From positions 1 to 35,314 of the forward strand of contig DASXAR010000032.1 of the NCBI GenBank assembly GCA_036406595.1: a DNA stretch of 35,314 nt, in the 5' to 3' direction. The notes under the pieces are model-generated. The model searched no databases and was not told the DNA's origin. It saw nothing but the letters and a program-made list of their open reading frames with translations. Shown piece by piece: positions 8,509 to 15,336 of the stretch (its first letter is position 1; each line of letters opens with the position of its first letter). Source of the DNA: VRUE01 sp036406595. GTDB lineage: Bacteria > Actinomycetota > Thermoleophilia > Solirubrobacterales > 70-9. A program made the position numbers and the translations under genes.

Positions 8509-9719
8509 CAGCGCTCCGCCTCCTCCTGCTCCGCCCTCTTCGGGTCCCCCACCTCGCCGGAGACCTCGGGCTCGACTCCCTCCTGCGCGTCCCCCTCCCG
8601 GGCCGGGTTCGGCCGGGGAGCGGCCGGCTGGCCCGCGTACGCGGCGCCGGCCTCGGCCAGCTCGCGGGCCGCCTCCGGCATCGCCTCCTCGCGCTCGCCG
8701 CGGTGCGGCTCGGGGCTGCGCTCGTCGACCGCGTACCAGCCCGCGGCGCTGTCGAGGACGTAGAGGTTCTCGTAGAGGGTGTCGAGGTCTGGCTCGGGTG
8801 AGGCGTCGGCAAAGTCGACCGCCGCCAGCACCTCGGCGTCGGCGGCGTCCCGGGCCTTCTGCACCTCGCGCTCGCCGAGCACCCCGCCCTCGATGCAACG
8901 CGCGGCAAAGGACGCAATCGGGTCCTTCTCGCGCCACTCCTCGACCTCCTCGCGCTCGCGGTAGACCTCGGGGTCGGCAGCCGAGTGGCCGCGGTAGCGA
9001 TAGGTGAAGGCCTCGAGGATCGTCGGGCGGCGCTCCTCGCGAGCCAGGCGGATCCCCTCCGCGACCCCCTCCCGCACCGCGATCACGTCCATGCCGTCGA
9101 TCCGCTCGCCGCTGATTCCATAGCCCTCCGCCTTCTTCGAGAGGTCCGTCTGGGCCGAGTGTCGCTCGACCGAGGTGCCCATCCCGTAGAGGTTGTTCTC
9201 GACCAGGAAGAACACCGGCAGCTTCCAGAGCGCGGCAAGGTTCATCGTCTCGCCGAAGTTGCCGGCGTTGGAGGCACCGTCCCCGAACATGCAGACGGTC
9301 ACCGTGTCTTCGCTGCGGTACTCCGAGGCGAGCGCCAGCCCGGTGGCGATCGGCAGGTTGCCGCCGACGATCCCGTAGCCCCCCATGAATCGGACCTGCG
9401 CGTCGAATATGTGCATCGAGCCGCCTCGACCGCCGCTGGTCCCGTCGACCCGCCCGAAGAGCTCTGCCATCACCCGCTTCGGGTCGGTGCCGCGGGCGAT
9501 CGCGTGCCCGTGGGTGCGGTAGGTCCCGATCAGGTAGTCGTCGTCATGCATGACCGAGGTGGTGCCGACGATCGTCGCCTCCTCCCCGATCGCCAGATGC
9601 AGGAAGCCGCCGGCTTTGGCGCGCTGGTACTGGCGGCCCGCCTCCTCCTCGAAGCGGCGAATCAGGCACATCTTCGCGAGCAGGTCGTAACAGGTCGTGG
9701 CGTCGGGTAGCTCGGCCAT
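8508..9719 (-). CDS. pdhA: pyruvate dehydrogenase E1 component, alpha subunit, with long acidic tail
   Basis: 403 aa from the ATG at 9719. AAGG lies 9 nt upstream and the preceding gene stops 10 bp away; an in-frame start at 9770 would overlap that gene. The family landmarks are FLHLAIGEEA, the active-site TYRTHGHAIARG, GGRGGSMHIFD, GGYGIVGGNLPIA and the ThDP/Mg motif GDGASNAGNFGE...VENN. The SMHIFD/GGYGIVGG pattern is that of pyruvate or acetoin E1 alpha rather than branched-chain E1. After the usual end of the fold (around ENLYVLD) it carries about 75 extra residues rich in Glu, Ala, Pro and Arg, probably disordered. The tail is unusual, and its reading continues straight into pdhB through TGATG, so it is not a frameshift artefact. 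Confidence 0.93.
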   Translation of the reverse strand: MAELPDATTCYDLLAKMCLIRRFEEEAGRQYQRAKAGGFLHLAIGEEATIVGTTSVMHDDDYLIGTYRTHGHAIARGTDPKRVMAELFGRVDGTSGGRGGSMHIFDAQVRFMGGYGIVGGNLPIATGLALASEYRSEDTVTVCMFGDGASNAGNFGETMNLAALWKLPVFFLVENNLYGMGTSVERHSAQTDLSKKAEGYGISGERIDGMDVIAVREGVAEGIRLAREERRPTILEAFTYRYRGHSAADPEVYREREEVEEWREKDPIASFAARCIEGGVLGEREVQKARDAADAEVLAAVDFADASPEPDLDTLYENLYVLDSAAGWYAVDERSPEPHRGEREEAMPEAARELAEAGAAYAGQPAAPRPNPAREGDAQEGVEPEVSGEVGDPKRAEQEEAER

Positions 9720-9729
9720 CGACTTGACC

Positions 9730-10338
9730 TTAGCTCGCTGCTTCGACCGCTTCGGGGACCCGGTCGTCACCCCAGAAGACCGTCCCGTCCACCGCCAGGC
9801 TCGGCACTCCGATCACCCCTGTCTCGGCGGCGCGCTCGGTCGCCTCGCGGAGCTCGTCCTTGACCGCCCTCGTCTGCGTCGCTTTGAGAACCGCGTTGGG
9901 GTGCAGCTCGCAGGCCGCGGCGGCGAGGAGCACGTTGTCGTGCTGCGTCAGGTCGCGGCCGGCGGCGAACGCCTGGCGGAAGCCGGCGAGGGCGAAGGAC
10001 ACCGTTCGCCCGGTCTGCTTGGCGAATGTGGCCACCCGCATCGCAAAGAGTGTGTTACCCGGCCACGGCTCCGGCCATGCGATCGGCGGCAGCCCGTACT
10101 CGCGCGCCCGCCGCTCCACCTCGGCGATCCCCTCGGCTCGCCCCGGCCCGTTCGCCCAGGAGTCGCGGCCAAAGCGCTGGAACAGTCCTCCGAGGAGGAT
10201 CGGCCGCCACTCGGGCTGTTCGAGCCCGCCCTCGCTGAAGAGGCCGCTGACCCGCTCCGCGGTCAGGTACGCGTAGGGGCTGCCGAGGTCGAAATAGAAC
10301 GTGCAGCGGCTGCTCTGCTCTGGCCCTCCCGCATTCAC
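9730..10338 (-). CDS. DsbA-family / 2-hydroxychromene-2-carboxylate isomerase-like protein
   Basis: 202 aa with a thioredoxin-like fold of the DsbA/HCCA-isomerase class. The N-terminal FYFDLGSPYAYL replaces the CxxC redox motif with SPYAYL, as in HCCA isomerases and glutathione-S-transferase kappa. The cis-Pro signature GVIGVPSLAVDG and the ending FWGDDR also fit. The substrate is unknown; without CxxC, a disulfide oxidoreductase role is unlikely. The GTG at 10338 overlaps the TAG of lpd (TAGTG), and the stop lies 10 bp before pdhA, so the gene sits inside the pdh operon. That position is odd for this family and suggests either a chance insertion or a metabolite or repair role linked to the complex. 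Confidence 0.85.
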   Translation of the reverse strand: MNAGGPEQSSRCTFYFDLGSPYAYLTAERVSGLFSEGGLEQPEWRPILLGGLFQRFGRDSWANGPGRAEGIAEVERRAREYGLPPIAWPEPWPGNTLFAMRVATFAKQTGRTVSFALAGFRQAFAAGRDLTQHDNVLLAAAACELHPNAVLKATQTRAVKDELREATERAAETGVIGVPSLAVDGTVFWGDDRVPEAVEAAS

Positions 10339-11705
10339 TAGGCGTGAATCGCGGACTTCTCGACGGCGCGGGCGCCTTCGGGAATCGCCTCGGAGATGGT
10401 CGGATGAGGATGGACGATCCGCGCCAGCTCCTGGTAGCCGCCCTCGAGCGCCATCGTCGCCACCAGCTCGGCGATCATGTCGCAGGCACGATTGCCGACG
10501 ATGTGGGCGCCGAGGATCTCACCGTATTTGGAGTCGACGACCAGCTTCACGAGCCCGTCTTTATCGTCGTAGACGGTCGCGCCACCGACCCCGCCGAGCT
10601 TCTGCTTGCCGACCTTGACGTCGTGCCCGGCCTCCTTCGCCGCCGCCTCGGTGAGGCCGACGCTGGCGACCTGGGGGTGGCAGAAAGTCGCCCCGGCGAC
10701 CAGTTCCTGGTCGACGGGGAACGTCTCGACGCCGGCGGCGTGCTCGACTGCCACCACTCCCTCCTCTGATGCCTTGTGGGCAAGCGCCTTTGCGTTGACC
10801 AGGTCGCCGATCGCATAGACCTTGGGGTTGCTCGTCTGCCCATATGGATCGACCTCGACCTTGCCTCGATCGGTCAGCTTCACTCCCGCCTCCTCGAGGC
10901 CCAGGCCCTCCACATCGGGGCCGCGTCCGCCGGCGACGCACAGGTAATCGACCTCGGCCGACCCGCCGCCGTAGCCGAACTTCACCGAATCCTTGCCGGC
11001 CTCGACGTTCTCCACCGGCGCCCCGGTGGAGATCGTGATGTTCTGTTTTTTGAACGCGCGCTCGACGACCCGGGCCATGTCCCTGTCCTCGGCGGGCAGG
11101 ATCTGGTCGAGCATCTCGATCAACAGGACCTCGGTGCCGAAGCGGCCGTAGGCCGAGGCGATCTCCGCGCCCGAGGCGCCGGCGCCGACCACCGCGATCC
11201 GCCGCGGTTGCGTAGGCAGCGACCAGGCCCCCCAGGTGTCGACGACCCGCTCGCCGAACTCGACCCCGGGGATCGGCAGCGCGACCGAGCCGGTGGCCAG
11301 GATCACGTTGCCGGCTGCGAGGACATCGTCGCCGACCCTGACGTCGCCCTCCGCCGTGAGCGAGCCGTCGCCCTCGATCAGCGCGATCTTGTTTTTGTCC
11401 CAGAGCATCTTGACCCCGCTGGAAAGGGACTCCGAGACCGCGGCGCGGCGCTTGCCGAGGGCGTCCCAGTCGATCGAGGCCCCCTTGACGCTGATGCCGA
11501 GCTCGGCACCGTTCCTGGCTTCGTCGTAGAGCTCGGCCGTGCGCAGGACCGTCTTGGCGGGGATGCAGGCGTAGTTGAGGCAGCGGCCGCCGGGCTTGTC
11601 GCGCTCGACGACGGCGGTTTTCTTGCCCAGCTGCGCCGCCCGGATCGCCGCGACGTATCCGCCCGGCCCCCCGCCGATGACGATTACGTCATAGGAATCC
11701 GCCAC
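10338..11705 (-). CDS. lpd: dihydrolipoyl dehydrogenase (E3)
   Basis: 455 aa flavoprotein. It contains an N-terminal FAD-binding GGGPGG, a redox-active disulfide in CLNYACIP (spaced CxxxxC as usual, although CLNxGCIPSK is commoner), an NAD-binding GAGASG, a second FAD motif near YAIGDL, and the C-terminal HPHPTISE with the His-Glu pair. It reoxidises dihydrolipoyl-E2 with NAD+. The start is a GTG at 11705 with CAGGAC just upstream. It is the first gene of the five-gene pdh operon, and the downstream isomerase-like gene overlaps its stop codon. Confidence 0.95.
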   Translation of the reverse strand: MADSYDVIVIGGGPGGYVAAIRAAQLGKKTAVVERDKPGGRCLNYACIPAKTVLRTAELYDEARNGAELGISVKGASIDWDALGKRRAAVSESLSSGVKMLWDKNKIALIEGDGSLTAEGDVRVGDDVLAAGNVILATGSVALPIPGVEFGERVVDTWGAWSLPTQPRRIAVVGAGASGAEIASAYGRFGTEVLLIEMLDQILPAEDRDMARVVERAFKKQNITISTGAPVENVEAGKDSVKFGYGGGSAEVDYLCVAGGRGPDVEGLGLEEAGVKLTDRGKVEVDPYGQTSNPKVYAIGDLVNAKALAHKASEEGVVAVEHAAGVETFPVDQELVAGATFCHPQVASVGLTEAAAKEAGHDVKVGKQKLGGVGGATVYDDKDGLVKLVVDSKYGEILGAHIVGNRACDMIAELVATMALEGGYQELARIVHPHPTISEAIPEGARAVEKSAIHA

Positions 11706-11728
11706 GTCCTGAGCCTATAGAAATCATC

Positions 11729-11764
11729 CCGGCAGCTGCTCCGCTTCGCGTCCGCCGCTGCCGG
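11729..11764. repeat. 8-bp inverted repeat in the gap upstream of lpd
   Basis: CCGGCAGC (11729-11736) and GCTGCCGG (11757-11764) form a perfect 8-bp stem around a 20-nt GC-rich loop. They lie in the 84-bp gap between the small membrane protein and lpd. There is no T-run, so it could be a GC-only terminator for the thiE transcript, an operator for the pdh operon, or chance in GC-rich DNA. Confidence 0.35.
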
Positions 11765-11789
11765 CAATGCGCCGTATCGGCGCCGCTCG

Positions 11790-12299
11790 CTAATCGGTCC
11801 TTCGGGTCGGCATCTGGATCCGGGCCATCGCCTTGACCATGAAGAAGAAGAAGGTGCCGGAGACGGTCAGCAGGCCGAGCGTCGCAGCGACCTGGCCGAC
11901 GCTCGCGGCCTGGGCCGCGAGGCCGAAGACGGCGCTGAAGATGAGCAGGGCGAGAATCAGCTGGAAGCCCAGGACCGCCCAGTAGCGCGCCCGCCACATC
12001 CCCCAGGCCATGATCCCCATCAGCAGCGCCGGCGCCAGCACCTGGGCGAGGCGCGGTTTGTCGCCATCCACCTCGACCCCGGCGACGTAGCCGACGACGA
12101 TCGAGAGCGCGACCAGGGCCGAGACGACGGCGCCGATCGTGACGACCAGGGGCCGCTCGCCCTCGGCGAGGGGCTCCAGCCCCTCGCGGGCCTCTCGGTT
12201 CCGCGCCTCGGCCCGCGCGTAGCCCCGTTCCATCCGCTCCCTCGGGGTCGGCGAGCTCCCGCGCGCCTTGCGCTTGGCGCGCTGCTCCCCCTCAACCAC
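11790..12299 (-). CDS. small four-helix membrane protein of unknown function
   Basis: 169 aa from a GTG at 12299, which has GGAGAGG about 8 nt upstream and overlaps the end of thiE by 8 nt. The open frame extends to 12350, but that part would lie wholly inside thiE. The basic N-terminus (QRAKRKARG, then RERMERGYARAEARNREAREG) is soluble. Four hydrophobic segments follow: VVTIGAVVSALVALSIVVG, LAPALLMGIMAWGMW, AVLGFQLILALLIFSAVFG and LGLLTVSGTFFFFMVKAM. The overlap with thiE suggests co-translation, but the topology gives no specific link to thiamine. I do not recognise a named family. Confidence 0.75.
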   Translation of the reverse strand: MVEGEQRAKRKARGSSPTPRERMERGYARAEARNREAREGLEPLAEGERPLVVTIGAVVSALVALSIVVGYVAGVEVDGDKPRLAQVLAPALLMGIMAWGMWRARYWAVLGFQLILALLIFSAVFGLAAQAASVGQVAATLGLLTVSGTFFFFMVKAMARIQMPTRRTD

Positions 12300-12978
12300 C
12301 CGGCGCCGCCTCTCCGACCGTCCCCAGGGCGGAGCGCAGCTCACCCGCAACCGCGCCCGGGTCGCTCGCGTTGCGAATCGCGCGGACGACGCAGAGCCGC
12401 CGGGCGCCCGCCGCGACGACCGAGGGGGCGTTGTCCGGACCGATGCCGCCGATCGCGAAGAACGGGTGCGGCGCCTGCGCAGAGGCGTGCTCGATCAGCC
12501 CGAGGCCGACCCCGGGGCGGCCCTCCTTGGTCGGGGTCTCCCAGATCGGCCCGACGCTGACGTAGTCGACCGGAGCCCCGGCGGAGGCGGAGAGCTGCTC
12601 CTTCGAGTGCGTAGAGAGCCCGACGATCGCGTCGGGACCGAGGGCCGCTCGGGCGCTCGACGCGTCTACGTCGTCCTGCCCGACGTGGACGCCGTCGGCA
12701 TCGCACGACGCCGCCAGGTCGGGGTCGTCGTTGACGATGAAGAGCGCGCTGTAGGTATCGCAGAGGCGGCGGAAGGTCTGCGCGGAGCGCTCGATCTGCC
12801 GGCGGCCGAGGCTCTTCTCTCTCAGCTGGACGATGTCGACGCCGCCGCCAAGCGCCGCCTGCAGCAACCGCTCCGGCGAGTCGCCATGGGGCATCGCATC
12901 GCAGACGAAGTAGAGCCGCGCGGTGCGCATCCGCTCGCGCCGCAGGGGTCCCCTTGCCTCGGGTGGTGAGAGGGTCAT
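12292..12978 (-). CDS. thiE: thiamine-phosphate synthase ThiE
   Basis: 228 aa TIM-barrel enzyme joining HMP-PP and thiazole phosphate to give thiamine phosphate. Visible motifs are YFVCD, GGVDIVQLREK, FIVNDDPDLA, ADGVHVGQDD, GLSTHS, YVSVGPIWETPTK and FAIGGIGPDN, in the family order. The ATG at 12978 is preferred over the internal ATG at 12930. No Shine-Dalgarno precedes it, but a GATAAT box ends 6 nt before the ATG, which suggests leaderless translation (see separate entry). It is divergent from the TPP riboswitch-controlled thiO and so appears not to be controlled by that riboswitch. Confidence 0.95.
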   Translation of the reverse strand: MTLSPPEARGPLRRERMRTARLYFVCDAMPHGDSPERLLQAALGGGVDIVQLREKSLGRRQIERSAQTFRRLCDTYSALFIVNDDPDLAASCDADGVHVGQDDVDASSARAALGPDAIVGLSTHSKEQLSASAGAPVDYVSVGPIWETPTKEGRPGVGLGLIEHASAQAPHPFFAIGGIGPDNAPSVVAAGARRLCVVRAIRNASDPGAVAGELRSALGTVGEAAPGG

Positions 12979-12984
12979 GTGTCG

Positions 12985-12990
12985 ATTATC
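12985..12990 (-). promoter_or_regulatory. -10 box positioned for a leaderless thiE transcript
   Basis: On the minus strand the bases read GATAAT (five of six matches to TATAAT), then 6 nt, then the thiE ATG. The expected transcription start is therefore the A of the ATG or very near it. TTACCC lies 17 bp upstream as a poor -35. Leaderless genes with this geometry are common in Actinobacteria, and it would explain the missing ribosome-binding site. Confidence 0.45.
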
Positions 12991-12999
12991 GCTGCGGAG

Positions 13000-13005
13000 T
13001 ACCAT
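13000..13005 (+). promoter_or_regulatory. possible -10 box for the riboswitch-thiO transcript
   Basis: TACCAT fits TANNNT and would place the transcription start at about 13012, just where the conserved part of the TPP riboswitch begins. No good -35 is seen. Support is positional only. Confidence 0.3.
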
Positions 13006-13010
13006 CGGGG

Positions 13011-13100
13011 TAACGGGAGTCCGTAAGCCACGGGCTGAGAGGGCGGCTAGGGCGCCGCCGACCGTATGGACCTGATCCGGGTAATGCCGGCGGAGGCAAG
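13011..13100 (+). promoter_or_regulatory. TPP riboswitch (THI box) upstream of thiO
   Basis: The conserved aptamer pieces occur in order: ACGGGAGTCCG, the invariant GGGCTGAGA (13032-13040), a variable GC stem (GGCGGC...GCCGCC), GACCGT, then ACCTGATCCGGGTAATGCCG (13070-13089) and the 3' GGAGG (13092-13096). The stems CCGT/ACGG and GGCGGC/GCCGCC can be drawn. It senses thiamine diphosphate. The terminal GGAGG is also the Shine-Dalgarno of thiO, 5 nt before its GTG, and no terminator hairpin fits between aptamer and gene. Control is therefore probably at translation initiation. Confidence 0.93.
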
Positions 13101-13101
13101 C

Positions 13102-14235
13102 GTGAGTGAGACTCCAGCAAAGCGGCACCACCACGACGCGGTCGTCATCGGCGGCGGCATCGTCGGGCTGTGCTGCGCGTGGAGTGCGGCGCGCCGAGGC
13201 GCGGAGGTCGCGGTGATCGACCCGCGGGAGCGGCCCGGCGCCGCCACCCGCGTCGCCGCGGGGATGCTCGCCCCGATCGGCGAGCTCGCCTTCGGCGAGC
13301 CGGAGCTGCTGAGGATGACCCTGGCCGCGGCCGCGGCATATCCCGACTTCATCGCCGAGCTCGAGGCGGCGAGCGGCCGTACTACTGGCTACCGGCGCAG
13401 CGGCGCCCTTCACGTGGCGCTGGACCGCGACGAGGCCGCGCAGCTTCGCCGCATCCACCAGCTCCAGCGCTCGCTCGAGCTGGAGGCGGAGTGGCTGCCG
13501 CCGAGCCGCTGCCGCGAGCTCGAGCCCGGCCTCGCGCCGGGTCTCCACGGCGGCGTCCTCGCGGGCGGGGAGGCCTCGGTCGATCCCCGGGCCCTCAGCT
13601 CGGCGCTGCTCGCCGCCCTCGAGCTGGAGCGGGTCGCGATCAAGACCGGAGCCGTGGCCGCCGCCCTCCTCGAGGGCGAAAGACTGGTCGGCGTGCGCAC
13701 CGATTCCGGGGAGGAGCTGCGCGCCGGATCCGTCGTCCTTGCCGCCGGTGCCTGGTCGGGCGCCGCCAACTGGCTGCCCGAGCACGCGAGGCCGCCGGTG
13801 CGGCCGGTCAAGGGCCAGATCCTCGAGCTACGCGCGCTCGACGGCGGCTTGCCATGCGAGCGGATCGTCGCCTCGGAGCGCATCTATCTCGTTCCACGTG
13901 ACGATGGCCGGCTGATCGCCGGCGCGACCGTCGAGGAGCAGGGATTCGACACGGCGACCACCGCGGGTGGTGTGCACGAGCTGCTCCGGGAGGCCTACCG
14001 CCTGCTTCCCGACGTCGCCGAGCTGGAGCTGGTCGAGGCCGCCGCGGGCCTGCGTCCGGGGACCCCCGACAACCTGCCGCGGATCGGGCCCGGCGGTATC
14101 GACGGTCTTCACTGGGCAACCGGCCACCACCGCAACGGCATCCTGCTCGCCCCCCTGACCGGCGAGGCGGTGGCCGCGCTGCTGGAGGGCGGCGACGTGC
14201 CCCGATCGCTAACCGCCGCGGGGGCCGCGCGATGA
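13102..14235 (+). CDS. thiO: glycine oxidase ThiO
   Basis: 377 aa FAD enzyme that oxidises glycine to dehydroglycine (iminoacetate), one of the precursors of the thiamine thiazole ring. A dinucleotide-binding GGGIVG opens the protein, followed by AAGMLAPIGE, GGVLAGGEASVDPRAL, VLAAGAWSG and, near the C-terminus, AAGLRPGTPDNLPRIG and GHHRNGILLAPLTGE, in the order found in ThiO/DAO-type enzymes. The GTG at 13102 is chosen because GGAGG lies 5 nt upstream at the end of the riboswitch; an in-frame ATG at 13066 falls inside the aptamer. Its last bases overlap the thiS-thiG start as ATGA. Confidence 0.93.
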   Translation: MSETPAKRHHHDAVVIGGGIVGLCCAWSAARRGAEVAVIDPRERPGAATRVAAGMLAPIGELAFGEPELLRMTLAAAAAYPDFIAELEAASGRTTGYRRSGALHVALDRDEAAQLRRIHQLQRSLELEAEWLPPSRCRELEPGLAPGLHGGVLAGGEASVDPRALSSALLAALELERVAIKTGAVAAALLEGERLVGVRTDSGEELRAGSVVLAAGAWSGAANWLPEHARPPVRPVKGQILELRALDGGLPCERIVASERIYLVPRDDGRLIAGATVEEQGFDTATTAGGVHELLREAYRLLPDVAELELVEAAAGLRPGTPDNLPRIGPGGIDGLHWATGHHRNGILLAPLTGEAVAALLEGGDVPRSLTAAGAAR

Positions 14236-15206
14236 AGATCGAGCTGAACGGGGACCTCCGGTCGCTGGCCGACGCCGCGACCCTTTACGACGCGGTCCGC
14301 GCCTCCGGCGCCGACGCCGAGGCCCGCGGAGTCGCCGTCGCGCTGGACGGGACCGTCGTCCCGCGCGGCGAGTGGGAGCGGACCCGGCTCGACGAAGGCG
14401 CCAGGGTCGAGGTCCTGGCGGCGATCCAGGGCGGCGCGGAAAGCTGGGAGCTGGGCGGCCGCGAGTGGTCCTCGCGCCTGATCGCGGGGACGGGCGGCTT
14501 CCGCTCGCTCGAGCAGATGGAGGAGGCGCTGGCGGCGTCCGGTACAGAGATCGTCACCGTCGCCCTGCGGCGGGTGGACCCGGCCGCCAAGGGCTCGGTG
14601 CTGGACGTGATCGGGCGCCTCGGCCTATTTGCCCTGCCCAACACGGCGGGATGCTTCACGGCCCGCGACGCGGTTCAGACCGCGCAAATGTCCCGCGAGG
14701 CCTTCCAGACCGACTGGATCAAGCTCGAGGTGATCGGCGACGACCGCACCCTCTATCCCGACGCAGTCGAGCTGCTCGACGCCGCCGAGACCCTCGTCGG
14801 CGACGGATTCACGGTCCTCCCCTACACCAATGACGACCCGATCCTCGCCCGCCGCCTCGAGGAGGCCGGCTGCGCTGCGGTGATGCCGCTCGGCTCGCCG
14901 ATCGGCTCCGGCGCCGGAATCCGCAACCCCTACAACATCTCGATCATCACCGAGCACGCCGAGGTCCCGGTCGTCCTCGACGCCGGCATCGGCACCGCCT
15001 CCGACGCGGCCCTGGCGATGGAGCTGGGCTGCGACGCGGTGCTGGCGGCCAGCTCCATTTTCGGTGCCGAGGACCCCGTCGCGATGGCCCGCGCCCTGCG
15101 CGGCGCGGTCGTTGCCGGCCACGCGGCTCGGGCCGCGGGGCGGATCCCCCGCCGCACCCACGCCGAGGCCTCCACGGTCGACGAGGGCCTGCCCGAGCTC
15201 TCCTGA
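14232..15206 (+). CDS. thiSG: ThiS-ThiG fusion: sulfur carrier protein plus thiazole synthase
   Basis: 324 aa in one uninterrupted frame. Residues 1-68 are a ThiS-like ubiquitin fold (MKIELNG, VAVALDGTVVPRGEW, RVEVLAAIQGG) ending in Gly67-Gly68. After a three-residue linker, ThiG starts at Trp72 (WELGGREWSSRLIAGTGGF). ThiG landmarks are VTVALRRVD, LPNTAGCFTA, WIKLEVIGD with the Schiff-base Lys (Lys164), VLPYTNDDP, MPLGSPIGSG and DAGIGTASDAALAMELG. ThiG builds the thiazole phosphate from deoxyxylulose phosphate, dehydroglycine (from ThiO) and sulfur carried by ThiS. Normally the ThiS C-terminal Gly must be free to become a thiocarboxylate; here it is internal, so cleavage or an alternative sulfur route is implied. 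The ATG overlaps the thiO stop. No thiF is in the window. Confidence 0.93.
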   Translation: MKIELNGDLRSLADAATLYDAVRASGADAEARGVAVALDGTVVPRGEWERTRLDEGARVEVLAAIQGGAESWELGGREWSSRLIAGTGGFRSLEQMEEALAASGTEIVTVALRRVDPAAKGSVLDVIGRLGLFALPNTAGCFTARDAVQTAQMSREAFQTDWIKLEVIGDDRTLYPDAVELLDAAETLVGDGFTVLPYTNDDPILARRLEEAGCAAVMPLGSPIGSGAGIRNPYNISIITEHAEVPVVLDAGIGTASDAALAMELGCDAVLAASSIFGAEDPVAMARALRGAVVAGHAARAAGRIPRRTHAEASTVDEGLPELS

Positions 15207-15227
15207 TCGGACTACGATGAGCGTCGC

Positions 15228-15301
15228 GCCCCTGTAGCTCAGTTGGTTAGAGCGGCGGCCTTTTAAGCCGCGCGGCCCGGGTTCGAATCCCGGCGGGGGC
15301 A
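15228..15301 (+). tRNA. tRNA-Lys (anticodon TTT)
   Basis: A full cloverleaf can be drawn. The acceptor GCCCCTG pairs with CGGGGGC and the discriminator A is at 15301. The D-arm is GCTC...GAGC, the anticodon stem GCGGC/GCCGC encloses the loop CTTTTAA with anticodon TTT, and the T-arm is CCGGG TTCGAAT CCCGG. The 3' CCA is not encoded (the next bases are CTA). It lies 21 bp after thiSG and just before the LOG-family gene. Confidence 0.97.
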
Positions 15302-15336
15302 CTACGGGCGACGGCGGCGACAGGTCCAGGCAGAGG

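Noticed and set aside
12979..13010. A second riboswitch for thiE on the minus strand
   Set aside because: Only about 30 bp separate thiE from the plus-strand aptamer, and no THI-box motifs occur on the minus strand.
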